From the NCBI RefSeq assembly GCF_036195325.1, contig NZ_CP108101.1, forward strand, positions 2,418,001 through 2,482,000: DNA of 64,000 nt, written 5' to 3'. Source of the DNA: Streptomyces sp. NBC_00234 (GTDB lineage Bacteria; Actinomycetota; Actinomycetes; Streptomycetales; Streptomycetaceae). Both the position numbers and the translations under genes were made by a program. The notes under the pieces are model-generated. The model had not been told where the DNA came from, ran no database searches, and saw nothing but the letters and a program-made list of their open reading frames with translations. The number at the start of each line of letters is the position of its first letter. The stretch's first letter is position 1. Positions 42,533 to 52,233 of this stretch are shown one piece after another.

Positions 42533-43023
42533 ACCTCATCCGGCAGCTCGCAGCCGTCCTTCACCGCGGTGAAGGAGACCGGCTGCTCGGCGCCGAAGCC
42601 CTCCATCGTGTAGTGCCGGGCGTACACCCTCCAGCCCTGCTTGGTCAGGGTCCGGAGGGTGACGTCCTGCTCGTCCCGGCTCGTGGTGACCTTCCAGCCC
42701 AGGGTCCGCAGCCTCTTGACCGTGGCGGCGAACGCGTCGGCGGCCTCGGCCTCGGGGGCGTCCGCCATCCACGGGGCCATGCAGGTGCGCCACTCCCCCT
42801 CGGGCAGACCCGCCATGGAGTCGTCGCCCGGCGGAAGTCCCGAGTCGTCGGCGGCGGCGCCCACTTCGTTGGCCACCGTCTCCTTGGTGAAGGGCGCGGC
42901 GGCCGGCGGCGACGCCTTCGCCGCGCTGTCCGTCGCGCCGCCGTCGCCGAGGCCGCAGCCCGCGACGGCGGTCAGTATGCCGGTCACCGCTACGGCGGCG
43001 GCCGTCGCTCTTCTCGTACCCAC
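42502..43023 (-). CDS. Hypothetical lipoprotein overlapping the depolymerase gene
   Basis: The 173-residue product has a lipobox TAVAGC (Cys about residue 23), an Ala/Pro linker and a soluble domain with MAGLPEGEWRTCMAPWMADAPEAEAADAFAATVKRLRTLGWKVTTSRDEQDVTLRTLTKQGWRVYARHYTMEG. Two Cys (in RTCMAPW and KDGCELP) may form a disulphide. The fold looks like small alpha+beta lipoproteins of streptomycetes without assigned role. Its 3-prime end overlaps the convergent depolymerase gene by 31 bases, so antisense pairing of the two mRNA ends is expected. Confidence 0.75.
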   Translation of the reverse strand: MGTRRATAAAVAVTGILTAVAGCGLGDGGATDSAAKASPPAAAPFTKETVANEVGAAADDSGLPPGDDSMAGLPEGEWRTCMAPWMADAPEAEAADAFAATVKRLRTLGWKVTTSRDEQDVTLRTLTKQGWRVYARHYTMEGFGAEQPVSFTAVKDGCELPDEVQGDFSDNPA

Positions 43024-43125
43024 TGGTGGCTTCCCCGCCCGGTCGTCGTCCTCACGGGCGGGCGCCCGTGCGATCTCCGCCGGAGTCTCGCACGGGCTCT
43101 GAGCTGCCGGGAAGCCCTTTCTTTC

Positions 43126-43359
43126 TCACTCCTCCGGCGGGAACACCACCTCGCCGGAGGAGATCAGCGTGAGGGTGATGGCCTCGACGGGGCATCCCTC
43201 GGCCGCGGCGAGGATCCGCTCGTTGGCGTCGCTCTCCGGATCGACGGGGTGCGACTGCCTGGCCGTGTCCAGCCGGAAGCCGTCCGGGGCGTGGTTCAGA
43301 CACATGCCCGAGCCGATGCAGACGCTCCGGTCGACCTCCACCTGCCAGCGGTCGCCCAT
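43126..43359 (-). CDS. Small [3Fe-4S]-type ferredoxin
   Basis: A 77-residue ferredoxin. Cluster ligands lie in DRSVCIGSGMCLNHAPDGF and in AAEGCPVEAITL: C-x5-C then CP. One Cys of the usual four-Cys motif is replaced (C-I-G-S-G-M-C), the pattern of the 3Fe-4S ferredoxins that feed bacterial P450s, such as FdxD-like proteins. It starts inside the aldehyde dehydrogenase stop codon (TGATG, one-base overlap). It may donate electrons to the CYP125-like P450 encoded at 54193 or to another P450; that pairing is inferred. Confidence 0.88.
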   Translation of the reverse strand: MGDRWQVEVDRSVCIGSGMCLNHAPDGFRLDTARQSHPVDPESDANERILAAAEGCPVEAITLTLISSGEVVFPPEE

Positions 43360-44819
43360 CACGCCCCCTGGTAGCCGGCGGGCAGATGGATCATCTTGTG
43401 CTCGAAGAACTCGCCGTAGCCCTCGGGCCCGAACTCCCGTCCCAGACCGGAGTTCTTGTAGCCGCCGAAGGGGCCGAGCATGTCGAGACTGAAGGTGTTC
43501 ACGCTGTACGTACCCGTCCTGACCCGGCGGGCGATGTCGATGCCGCGCTCGGTGTCGGCGGTCCAGACGCTGCCGCTGAGCCCGTACTCGGAATCGTCGG
43601 CGATCTTCACGGCCTCGTCCTCGTCCCCGTACGGGAGCAGGCAGATGACCGGGCCGAAGATCTCCTCGCGGGCGATGCGCATCGAGTTGTCGACGTCCCC
43701 GAAGAGGGTCGGCTCGACGTACCAGCCGCGCTCCTGCGAGGCCGGACGGCCGCCGCCGGTAAGGATCTTGGCGCCTTCCTCCTGGCCGATCCGGATGTAG
43801 TCCAGGGAGCGCTGCTGCTGGCGGCGGGCGACCAGCGGGCCGAGTTCGGTCGCGGGGTCGAGCGGGTCGCCGACCTTGAGCGCGCCCGCCGCCGCGGCGA
43901 ACGCCTCGGCGATCTCCTCGTAGCGGGAGCGGGGGGCGAGGATGCGGGTCTGGGCCACGCACGCCTGGCCGTTGATCATCCAGGCGAAGGGGACGATGCC
44001 CGCGACCGCGGTGTCCAGGTCGGCGTCGGGGAGGATGATCGCGGCCGACTTGCCGCCCAGTTCCAGGGTGACGCGGGTGAGGTTGCGGGAGGCGACCTCC
44101 ATGACCCGGCGGCCCGCGGCGACGGACCCGGTGAACGACACCTTGTCGACGCCCGGGTGTCCGACCAGGTACTCGCTGACCTCCCGGTCGGCGGGCAGGA
44201 TCGAGAGGACTCCTTCGGGGAGCCCGGCCTCGGCGGCGATCTCGGCCAGGATGTAGGCGTCGAGCGGTGTTTCGGGCGAGACCTTGAGGACCGCGGTGCA
44301 GCCCGCGAGGAGCGCGGGGGCCAGCTTGGCCGCCGCGGTGAACTGCGGGACGTTCCACGGCACCACGGCCGCGACCACGCCGACCGGTTCACGGCGTACG
44401 AGCAGGGGCCCGAGGACTCCGTCGCGGCGTTCCTCGTACGGGAAGGAGCGGGCGACCGTGATCGCCGAGTCCCACACCATCATCGCGGCGAGCGCCTGCA
44501 CCATGACGCCCGAGGTGTACGGGGTGCCGTTCTCCGAGCTGATGACGCGGGCGATCTCCTCGTACCGCGCGGCGAAGGCGTCCTTGATCCGGGTGATCAC
44601 CGCGATCCGCTCGTCCAGGGTGGCGCGCGGCCAGGGCCCCTCGTCGAAGGCGCGGCGGGCCGCGGCGACGGCCCGGTCGACGTCGGCCTCGCAGGCGTGC
44701 GGGACGCGGCCGATGACCTGTTCGGTGTGCGGGGAGATCACCTCGATGACGCCGTCGCCGAGCGGATCGGTCAACTCCCCGCCGATGAACAGTTTTCCGT
44801 GTTCCACAAGCTCGGTCAT
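43359..44819 (-). CDS. NAD-dependent aldehyde dehydrogenase
   Basis: The ATG at 44819 follows GGGAGG; 486 residues. Rossmann-side features are FTGSVAAGRRV, the general base Glu is in VTLELGGKSA, and the nucleophile Cys in NGQACVAQTR (about residue 290). It belongs to the Rv0768/AldA-like branch seen beside actinobacterial P450s and steroid genes. With the alcohol dehydrogenase at 4357 and P450 at 54193, it could oxidise a terminal alcohol to the acid before CoA activation. The following ferredoxin gene is translationally coupled. Two dyads in its promoter do not match the KstR pattern. Confidence 0.9.
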   Translation of the reverse strand: MTELVEHGKLFIGGELTDPLGDGVIEVISPHTEQVIGRVPHACEADVDRAVAAARRAFDEGPWPRATLDERIAVITRIKDAFAARYEEIARVISSENGTPYTSGVMVQALAAMMVWDSAITVARSFPYEERRDGVLGPLLVRREPVGVVAAVVPWNVPQFTAAAKLAPALLAGCTAVLKVSPETPLDAYILAEIAAEAGLPEGVLSILPADREVSEYLVGHPGVDKVSFTGSVAAGRRVMEVASRNLTRVTLELGGKSAAIILPDADLDTAVAGIVPFAWMINGQACVAQTRILAPRSRYEEIAEAFAAAAGALKVGDPLDPATELGPLVARRQQQRSLDYIRIGQEEGAKILTGGGRPASQERGWYVEPTLFGDVDNSMRIAREEIFGPVICLLPYGDEDEAVKIADDSEYGLSGSVWTADTERGIDIARRVRTGTYSVNTFSLDMLGPFGGYKNSGLGREFGPEGYGEFFEHKMIHLPAGYQGA

Positions 44820-44850
44820 GGCTGCTGCCTCCCGCGGGACCGGCACGTAC

Positions 44851-44880
44851 CTGACTATGTGTCAGAACTGATACCAGTTC
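44851..44880. promoter_or_regulatory. Two adjacent dyads upstream of the aldehyde dehydrogenase
   Basis: CTGAC-tatgt-GTCAG (44851-44865) and GAACTG-atac-CAGTTC (44865-44880) share one base and lie 32-61 bases before the aldehyde dehydrogenase start. They are separate from the KstR-type site at 44947 and suggest a second regulator. No named protein is assigned. Confidence 0.5.
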
Positions 44881-44946
44881 CTCTTGCAGGAGTCCACGCA
44901 TCGGCGTCGATCCACGGCGACAAGAGTGATTGACTGGGGCTACTAC

Positions 44947-44960
44947 TGGAACGAGTTCTT
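44947..44960. promoter_or_regulatory. KstR-like operator in front of the MBL hydrolase gene
   Basis: TGGAACGAGTTCTT keeps TnnAACnnGTTnn but ends in T instead of A; the core GAACgaGTTC is a perfect palindrome. It lies 18 bases upstream of the MBL gene start and 127 bases from the divergent aldehyde dehydrogenase. Confidence 0.55.
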
Positions 44961-44978
44961 GTCAGAGACGAGGAACCC

Positions 44979-46013
44979 ATGACCCAGGTGACCGACCACG
45001 GCGGAGGCATCCACAGCATCAAGGTCCCGATCCCGGACAACCCCCTCGGTCACACCCTCGTCCACCTCGTCGACACCGACCGCGGGCCGGTCCTCATCGA
45101 CACGGGCTGGGACGACCCGGAGGCATGGGACACCCTGACGGAGGGCCTCGGCTCGCTCGGCGTGGCCGTCACCGACATCCACGGCATGGTCATCACGCAC
45201 CACCATCCCGACCACCACGGACTCTCCGGCCAGGTCCGGGAGGTCTCCGGTGCCTGGATCGCGATGCACGCGGCGGACACCGAGGTCGTGCGCCGCACCC
45301 GCGCGTCCGAACCGGCGACCTGGCTGACCTACCTCTCGGTGAAGCTCGCCGCGGCCGGCGCCCCCGAGGAACACCTCGCCCCGCTCCTGGCCGCCCGCAC
45401 GAGCGGCCGGATGCGCACCCTGCCCGGGCTGCGCGCCGCAATCCCGGACCGCGAGATCGTGCCGGGCGAGCTGCTGGACCTGGCGGGCCGCCGGCTGCGC
45501 GCCATCTGGACACCGGGCCACACCCCGGGGCACGTCTGCCTCCACCTGGAGGAGGACCACCCGGCGGGGCTGCCCGGCCGGGGCCGGCTCTTCTCAGGCG
45601 ACCACCTGCTGCCCGGGATCAGTCCGCACATCGGGCTGTACGAGGACCCGGACGACACGACGGTCACGGACCCCCTCGGCGACTACCTCGACTCACTGGA
45701 ACGCATCGGCCGCCTCGGCGTCGCCGAAGTGCTCCCGGCGCACCAGCACGCGTTCACCGACGCGGCCGGGCGCGTGAGGGAGCTCCTGGACCACCACGAG
45801 GAACGGCTGACGGGCCTCCTCGCCCTGCTCGCCGAACCGCTCACCCCGTGGCAGCTGGCCGAGCGGATGGTGTGGAACCGGCCCTGGGAACAGATCCCCC
45901 ACGGCTCCCGGTCCATCGCGATCTCCGAGGCCGAGGCCCATCTCCGGCGCCTGGTGAAGCTCGGGCGCGCGGAGGCGGTGAACAGCGATCCAGTGACGTA
46001 CGTCGCGGTCTGA
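44979..46013 (+). CDS. MBL-fold metallo-hydrolase with C-terminal winged helix
   Basis: A 344-residue metallo-beta-lactamase-fold enzyme. ITHHHPDHHGLSG carries the HxHxDH zinc motif, GHTPGHVCLH the next His and SGDHLLPGISPHIGLY the bridging Asp and last His. The last 80 residues (LAERMVWNRPWEQIPHGSRSIAISEAEAHLRRLVKLG) match the winged-helix domain often attached to glyoxalase-II/LACTB2-like enzymes. It may hydrolyse a thioester or lactone. Its start lies 18 bases downstream of a KstR-like site, so it probably belongs to the regulon. Confidence 0.87.
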   Translation: MTQVTDHGGGIHSIKVPIPDNPLGHTLVHLVDTDRGPVLIDTGWDDPEAWDTLTEGLGSLGVAVTDIHGMVITHHHPDHHGLSGQVREVSGAWIAMHAADTEVVRRTRASEPATWLTYLSVKLAAAGAPEEHLAPLLAARTSGRMRTLPGLRAAIPDREIVPGELLDLAGRRLRAIWTPGHTPGHVCLHLEEDHPAGLPGRGRLFSGDHLLPGISPHIGLYEDPDDTTVTDPLGDYLDSLERIGRLGVAEVLPAHQHAFTDAAGRVRELLDHHEERLTGLLALLAEPLTPWQLAERMVWNRPWEQIPHGSRSIAISEAEAHLRRLVKLGRAEAVNSDPVTYVAV

Positions 46014-46057
46014 CAGGGCCGTCCGCCCGGGAGCGGCGGGGGGTGGGCCGGTAGAGT

Positions 46058-46179
46058 GAGCGGGTCGTCATCATGCCCGTACAGGGGAAAGCCGGTGGAA
46101 GTCCGGCACTGGCCGCGCAACCGTGATCCGCCTTACGGCGGTCAAGTCGGAATGCCCTGTACCCGGTCGTGACCGGCTC
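46058..46179 (+). promoter_or_regulatory. Cobalamin (B12) riboswitch
   Basis: The core runs from 46083 to about 46125: AGGGGAAAGCCGGTGGAAG, TCCGGCACTGGCCGCGC and AACCGTGA, the three conserved stretches of the cobalamin aptamer (B12 box GGTG-GAA-TCCGG-C-G, CCGC-AAC-GTGA). The closing stem pairs GAGCgGGTC (46058-46066) with GACCGGCTC (46171-46179), one mismatch. TAGAGT at 46052 is a plausible -10 box. It precedes a five-gene transport operon and should shut it off when B12 is ample. Confidence 0.87.
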
Positions 46180-46207
46180 GTGCCACCGGAACCCCGGTGG
46201 CCGGCAC
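46180..46207 (+). promoter_or_regulatory. Hairpin after the B12 aptamer (likely expression platform)
   Basis: GTGCCACCGG and CCGGTGGCCGGCAC form a strong stem directly after the aptamer and 78 bases before the first start codon. It may act as terminator or sequester the leader; there is no U-run, so translation control or factor-dependent termination is more likely. Confidence 0.5.
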
Positions 46208-46284
46208 CGTCGAGGTATACGGGGCCGGAGCCCGGTGCCTCAGTGCGCCTGCGCCCGGTCCCCGCAGGAGAGGCACAGCCAGCC

Positions 46285-47541
46285 ATGTCCGTACGCCGCA
46301 GCGCAGCCGCGCTCGCGACCACCGCCGTGCTCTGCGCCGCCGCCGCTCCCGCCGCGGTCGCCGCCCCGAGCCCGTCGCCGTCCCCGAACACCGCACTGCC
46401 GGCCGGCCTGTACGGCACCTCGGACCCGACGTACGACGGTGTCTGGCGCCAGTCGCTCGCCCTGCTCGCCCAGAAGATCGAGTACGTGACGCCGTCCACG
46501 AAGGCGGTGGACTGGCTGGTGGGCCAGCAGTGCGCGAGCGGCGCGTTCCCCTCGTACCGCGACGCGACCAAGAACTGCGACCCGAAGACGGTGGCGGACA
46601 CCAACGCCACCGCCGCCGCGGTCCAGGCGCTCGTCGAGCTCGACGTGCACCGGGAGACCGTCGACGACGGGGTCAGGTGGCTGAAGTCCGTCCAGAACGA
46701 GGACGGCGGCTGGGGCTACAACCCGGGCAGCCCGAGCGACGCCAACTCCACCGCGATCGTGATCGGCGCGCTCGCCAGGGCGGGCAAGCAGCTGGGCGAC
46801 GTCACCACGGACGGCGGGAAGACGCCGTACGCGGCGCTCCAGACGTTCGCCGTCCCGTGCGGCGGCGCGGACGGCGGCGCGTTCGCCTACCAGCCGGACA
46901 AGAAGGGGAAGCTCGCCGCCAACGCGGACGCCACGGCGGCCGGTGTGCTCGGCGCCATGGGTAAGGGGCTGGCCGCGGGCAACTCCAACGCGGTGAAGGC
47001 CCCCGTCTGCCAGAAGGGCACCACGCTCAGCCCCGAGCAGACCGCCCAGAACGGGGCCTACTACCTCGCCGGTGCGCTCGCGAAGACGCCCCACCTGGAC
47101 CTGCCGCCCATGCCGGGCGCCGAGGACACCACGCCTCAGCCCGACTTCGGCAACACCGCGGACGCCGTCGTCGCGCTCGCCGCCTCCGGCCACAAGGACA
47201 AGGCCGCCGGAGCCGTGAAGTGGCTGGAGAAGAACTCCGGCACGTGGGCCCGCGAGGGCGGCCCCGCGGCCACCGCGCAGCTCGTTCTGGCCGCGCACGC
47301 CACCGGCACGGACGCCCGCGACTTCGGCGGCGTCGACCTGGTCGCGCAGCTCAACGCGACGGGCCCCGCGCCGGCCGCCACCGCCGTCCCCTCGCCGACC
47401 CTGACCGGGCAGCAGCCCTCGAAGGACAAGAGCAGCGGCGACGGCGGCATGGGCGTCTGGTGGCTCGTCGGCGTCGGCCTCGCCTTCGGTGCGGGCATCG
47501 GCTTCCTGCTCAGCAACCGCCGGAAGAGCCAACAGCTGTGA
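46285..47541 (+). CDS. Membrane-anchored alpha/alpha-barrel (prenyltransferase-fold) surface protein, B12-regulated
   Basis: The ATG at 46285 has GGAGAGG upstream; 418 residues. A Sec signal (about 1-28) leads into helix-pair repeats of the prenyltransferase/squalene-oxidase type: AVDWLVGQQCASGAFPSYRD, DDGVRWLKSVQNEDGGWGYNPGS, NADATAAGVLGAMGKGL and GAVKWLEKNSG. Paired Cys at the repeats (QQC, KNC) may form a disulphide. A Pro/Ser/Asp linker and one C-terminal helix (VWWLVGVGLAFGAGIGFLL) with a NRRKSQQL tail anchor it at the outer face. It is the first gene below a cobalamin riboswitch, ahead of the ECF transporter. The same barrel fold forms the B12-binding alpha domain of intrinsic factor and transcobalamin, which suggests corrinoid binding; this is inferred. 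Confidence 0.85.
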   Translation: MSVRRSAAALATTAVLCAAAAPAAVAAPSPSPSPNTALPAGLYGTSDPTYDGVWRQSLALLAQKIEYVTPSTKAVDWLVGQQCASGAFPSYRDATKNCDPKTVADTNATAAAVQALVELDVHRETVDDGVRWLKSVQNEDGGWGYNPGSPSDANSTAIVIGALARAGKQLGDVTTDGGKTPYAALQTFAVPCGGADGGAFAYQPDKKGKLAANADATAAGVLGAMGKGLAAGNSNAVKAPVCQKGTTLSPEQTAQNGAYYLAGALAKTPHLDLPPMPGAEDTTPQPDFGNTADAVVALAASGHKDKAAGAVKWLEKNSGTWAREGGPAATAQLVLAAHATGTDARDFGGVDLVAQLNATGPAPAATAVPSPTLTGQQPSKDKSSGDGGMGVWWLVGVGLAFGAGIGFLLSNRRKSQQL

Positions 47542-48233
47542 GGCGGGCGGGGGGAATCACCCGGGGCCGGACCGGAGCCGCGGTCCTGCTGCTGCTCGTC
47601 GGCGGTCTCCTGGCCGTGCTCGGCGCGGGAAGCGCGCAGGCGGCCGGGTACCGCTACTGGTCGTTCTGGGAGAGCGACGGCACGAGCTGGACGTACGCCA
47701 CCCAGGGCCCGTCCCTGATCCGGCCCGACGACGGAGCGGTGGAAGGTTTCCGCTTCTCCGTGAGCGAGGACTCCCAGGACTCCGCGCAGCCGCGCCGCGC
47801 CCCGGACTTCGAGGAGATCTGCGCGGGCACTCCGGCGAAGGACGGCACGAAGCGGGTCGGCGTCGTCATCGACCCCGGCACGGCGGCGGACGCCCCGGAC
47901 GGCGAGACCCCGCCCGCGCTGCGTGCCGTGTGCGCGCAGGTGGAACCGGACGCAAGCGCCGCGGAGGCGCTGGCGTCGGTGGCGACGCCGCTGCGTTACA
48001 GCAGTGACGCGATGCTCTGCGCGATCTCCGGCTACCCGGTCTCGGGCTGCGGGGACCAGGTCTCCGACGACACCTCCGAGCCCGGTGACGGCTCCCCGGC
48101 GGCGAGCGCCCCGGCGACCGGTGACACCGGCGCCGACGGGGGCAGCGGGCCTTCGGCCGGTGTGCTCGTGGGGCTCGGCGCCGTCCTGCTGCTCGGCATC
48201 GCCGCCGTACTCCAGGCCCGCCGACGCCGATGA
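47538..48233 (+). CDS. SCO2322-family membrane-anchored surface protein
   Basis: A GTG at 47538 overlaps the preceding stop (GTGA). The 231-residue protein has a signal peptide (about 1-36), mature start AGYRYWSFWESDGTSWTYATQGPS, a globular domain to about 175 with four Cys (ICAG, AVCAQ, AMLCAISG, SGCGDQ), a Ser/Gly/Asp linker and a single C-terminal helix (VLVGLGAVLLLGIAAVLQ) with an RRRR tail. The aromatic-rich start fits the SCO2322 family, conserved next to ECF transporter genes in streptomycetes. Role unknown. The context suggests help in capturing the corrinoid for the transporter. Confidence 0.85.
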   Translation: MRRAGGITRGRTGAAVLLLLVGGLLAVLGAGSAQAAGYRYWSFWESDGTSWTYATQGPSLIRPDDGAVEGFRFSVSEDSQDSAQPRRAPDFEEICAGTPAKDGTKRVGVVIDPGTAADAPDGETPPALRAVCAQVEPDASAAEALASVATPLRYSSDAMLCAISGYPVSGCGDQVSDDTSEPGDGSPAASAPATGDTGADGGSGPSAGVLVGLGAVLLLGIAAVLQARRRR

Positions 48234-49371
48234 CCGGCTCCACCCGTGCCGCCCGGCTGCACCGCGCCCTGCGCGCGCCCGAGGCCACCCGCAGCAACGC
48301 GCTGCCGGCCGGGGCGTGGTGGCTGTGGGCGCTCGGCCTGGCCACCGCCGCCTCCCGGACCACCAACCCGCTGGTGCTCGGGCTGCTGGTGGGCGTGGCG
48401 GGCTATGTGGTGGCGGCGCGGCGTACGGACGCGCCGTGGGCCCGTTCGTACGGGGCCTTCCTCAGGATCGGGCTCTTCGTCATCGGCGTACGGCTGGTGT
48501 TCTCCGTCCTGCTCGGCTCGCCGATCCCCGGTACGCACACGCTGTTCACGCTGCCCGAAGTACCCCTGCCCGACTGGGCGCAGGGCGTCAGGATCGGCGG
48601 CCGGGTCACGGCCGAGCAGGTGGTCTTCGCCCTGTACGACGGGGCGAAGCTGGCCACCCTGCTGATCTGCATCGGCGCGGCGAACTCCCTCGCCAACCCG
48701 GCACGGCTGCTGAAGTCGCTGCCGGGCGCGCTGTACGAGGCCGGGGTCGCCGTCGTCGTGGCGATGACCTTCGCGCCGAACATGGTCGCCGACGTGCTGC
48801 GGCTGCGCACGGCCCGGCGGCTGCGCGGGCGGCCGACCGGCGGGATCGGCGCCGTGCTCCAGATCGGGCTGCCGGTCCTGGAGGGCGCGCTGGAGCGGTC
48901 GGTGGCCGTGGCCGCGTCGATGGACGCGCGCGGGTACGGGCGCACGGCACAGGTGCCGCCCGCCGTCCGGCACACCACGAACGTCCTCACCCTGGGCGGA
49001 CTGCTGGGGATCTGCGCCGGCACGTACGGGCTGCTCGCCTCGCAGGGTGCCGTGTACGGGCTGCCGCTGCTGCTCATCGGCCTGGCCGCCGCGACGGCGG
49101 GGCTGCGGCTGGGCGGCCGGCGGTCGGTCCGTACCCGCTACCGGCCCGACCGCTGGGGAGCGAGGGCCTGGCTGGTGGCGGGCTCGGGTGCGGCGGTCGC
49201 CGCGGCGATGATCTGGGCGGGCAGCGCCGATCCGCAGGCGCTGCATCCCGGCGTCGTCCCCCTGATCCCTCCGGTGCTGCCGCTCTGGCCGGCCGCCGCG
49301 GTCCTGATCGGGCTGCTGCCCGCGGTCGTGGCACCGCTGCCGCCCTCACCCACAGGCTTCAAGGAGCAGGC

Positions 49372-49375
<4 letters not shown>
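48230..49375 (+). CDS. ecfT: ECF transporter T component (EcfT/CbiQ-like)
   Basis: A 381-residue membrane protein with the CbiQ/EcfT pattern. Helices 1-5 lie before residue 160. SMDARGYGRTAQVPPAV follows the conserved ARG motif of the cytoplasmic coupling helices, and RTARRLRGRPTGGIG is the first such motif. An N-terminal extension (LHRALRAPEATRSN) and two extra C-terminal helices are seen. It links the S component to the ATPase pair. Start and stop both overlap neighbours by four bases. Confidence 0.88.
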
Positions 49376-51086
<1,711 letters not shown>

Positions 51087-51090
<4 letters not shown>

Positions 51091-51932
51091 CCGCCACGAC
51101 GGAGCGGATCGCCCTGGCCGGCGACCGGGCCCGCCCGGTCCGGCTGGGGCTCCGGGCGATCGCCGCACTGGTCCTCGTCAGCGCCATCGGTGTGGCGGCC
51201 TTCAGCTGGCCGCTGCTCGCCGACCCGGGGTTCGGTGCCGCCCACGAGAAGGACGCGCCCTGGCTGTTCGCGGCGCTGCTGCCCCTGCTCGTCGCCGTGG
51301 CGGTGGCGACCATCTCCGACTCCGGGATGGACGCGAAGGCGGTCGCGATGCTGGGGGTGCTCGCGGCGGTCGGCGCCGCGCTGCGCCCGCTGGGGGCGGG
51401 CACGGCGGGTCTGGAGCCGATGTTCTTCCTGATGGTGCTGAGCGGCCGGGTGCTGGGCCCCGGGTTCGGCTTCGTGCTCGGCTCGGTGACGATGTTCGCG
51501 TCCGCGCTGCTGACCGGCGGGGTCGGACCGTGGATGCCGTTCCAGATGCTCGCGATGGCCTGGTTCACGATGGGCGCGGGGCTGCTGCCGGGGCGGACGC
51601 GGCTGCGGGGCCGCGCGGAAGTGCTGATGCTCGCGGTGTACGGGTCCGTGGCGGCGTTCGCGTACGGCACGGTGATGAACCTGTACGGCTGGACCATCGT
51701 GCCGCCCGCCGGCTCGGGCATCTCCTTCGTCGCGGGCGACCCGGTGCACGAGAACCTGGTGCGCTTCCTCGCGTACTGCGTGGCCACCTCGCTCGGCTGG
51801 GACCTGGGCCGGGCCGTGCTGACCGTGGCCCTGATCCTCGCGGTGGGGCCCACGCTGCTGAAGGCGCTGCGCCGGGCCACCCGCCGTGCCGCCTTCGAGG
51901 CCCAGGTCACATTCGAGGTCCCGAAGGGGTGA
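51087..51932 (+). CDS. ECF transporter substrate-specific (S) component, likely cobalamin or precursor
   Basis: A 281-residue protein with about six membrane helices: LRAIAALVLVSAIGVAAFSWPLLAD, PWLFAALLPLLVAVAVATIS, MLGVLAAVGAALRPLG, FFLMVLSGRVLGPGFGFVLGSVTMFASALL, MLAMAWFTMGAGLLPG and the last. ATISDSGMDAKAVAMLGVLAAVGAALRPLG is the Ala-rich face expected to contact EcfT. It ends the B12-riboswitch operon, so cobalamin, cobinamide or a lower-ligand precursor is the likely substrate (CblT/CbrT-like); this is inferred from the riboswitch. Its stop is followed at once by a terminator. Confidence 0.85.
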
Positions 51933-51950
51933 AGGGCCCCACAGGCCCTT
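51932..51950 (+). terminator. Terminator of the ECF operon
   Basis: AAGGGCC and GGCCCTT around CCACA, beginning at the last base of the S-component stop codon. A second dyad, GGTCCT ... AGGACC (51951-51978), follows. Confidence 0.65.
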
Positions 51951-52233
51951 GGTCCTCCACGACCCGGCCTAGTAGGACCAAAACCTCCGCATTCGCCCTT
52001 ACAGACCCCTTCCGAGCTGCCCGGATGCGGTTCCTACGGGTTCGGGACTTTGGTCCCTGCCTGCGAGGCGGGGCCGTACCGGGGGTCGTTGCGGAGGCCG
52101 GACGGCCTCGCTAACCATGGATCACGTCGCCGAGCACCGCAGGCCCCGTCCGAACGGGCCACGGTCGACGAGTACCGGACCCGCACCACTGGACCGGTCG
52201 CGACTCCCCCGTTCCCGGCAGTTAGGTCTCTTC
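51951..52233 (+). promoter_or_regulatory. Long structured leader of the secreted muramidase-like gene
   Basis: This 283-base stretch has no gene. It holds the GGTCCT/AGGACC dyad, a DosR/OsdR-like box at 52041, a hairpin GAGGCCG-GA-CGGCCTC at 52094-52109 and then plain GC-rich sequence. I see no certain riboswitch core in it. Leaders of cell-wall hydrolase genes in streptomycetes are often regulatory. Confidence 0.4.
52041..52060. promoter_or_regulatory. DosR/OsdR-like box
   Basis: TTCGGGACTTTGGTCCCTGC matches 16 of 20 positions of the dormancy-regulator consensus TTSGGGACTWWAGTCCCSAA, with the GGGAC-N4-GTCCC palindrome intact. It lies 174 bases before the GTG at 52234. Binding by an OsdR-type response regulator is inferred. 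Confidence 0.5.

Noticed and set aside
47923..49371. Upstream extension of the EcfA-EcfA frame
   Set aside because: It runs through the EcfT and SCO2322-type genes in another frame and is low-complexity; the ATG at 49372 begins the ABC domain.
51951..52233. c-di-AMP (ydaO) riboswitch before the muramidase-like gene
   Set aside because: Expected for such genes, but I could not find the conserved core; kept only as an unassigned leader.
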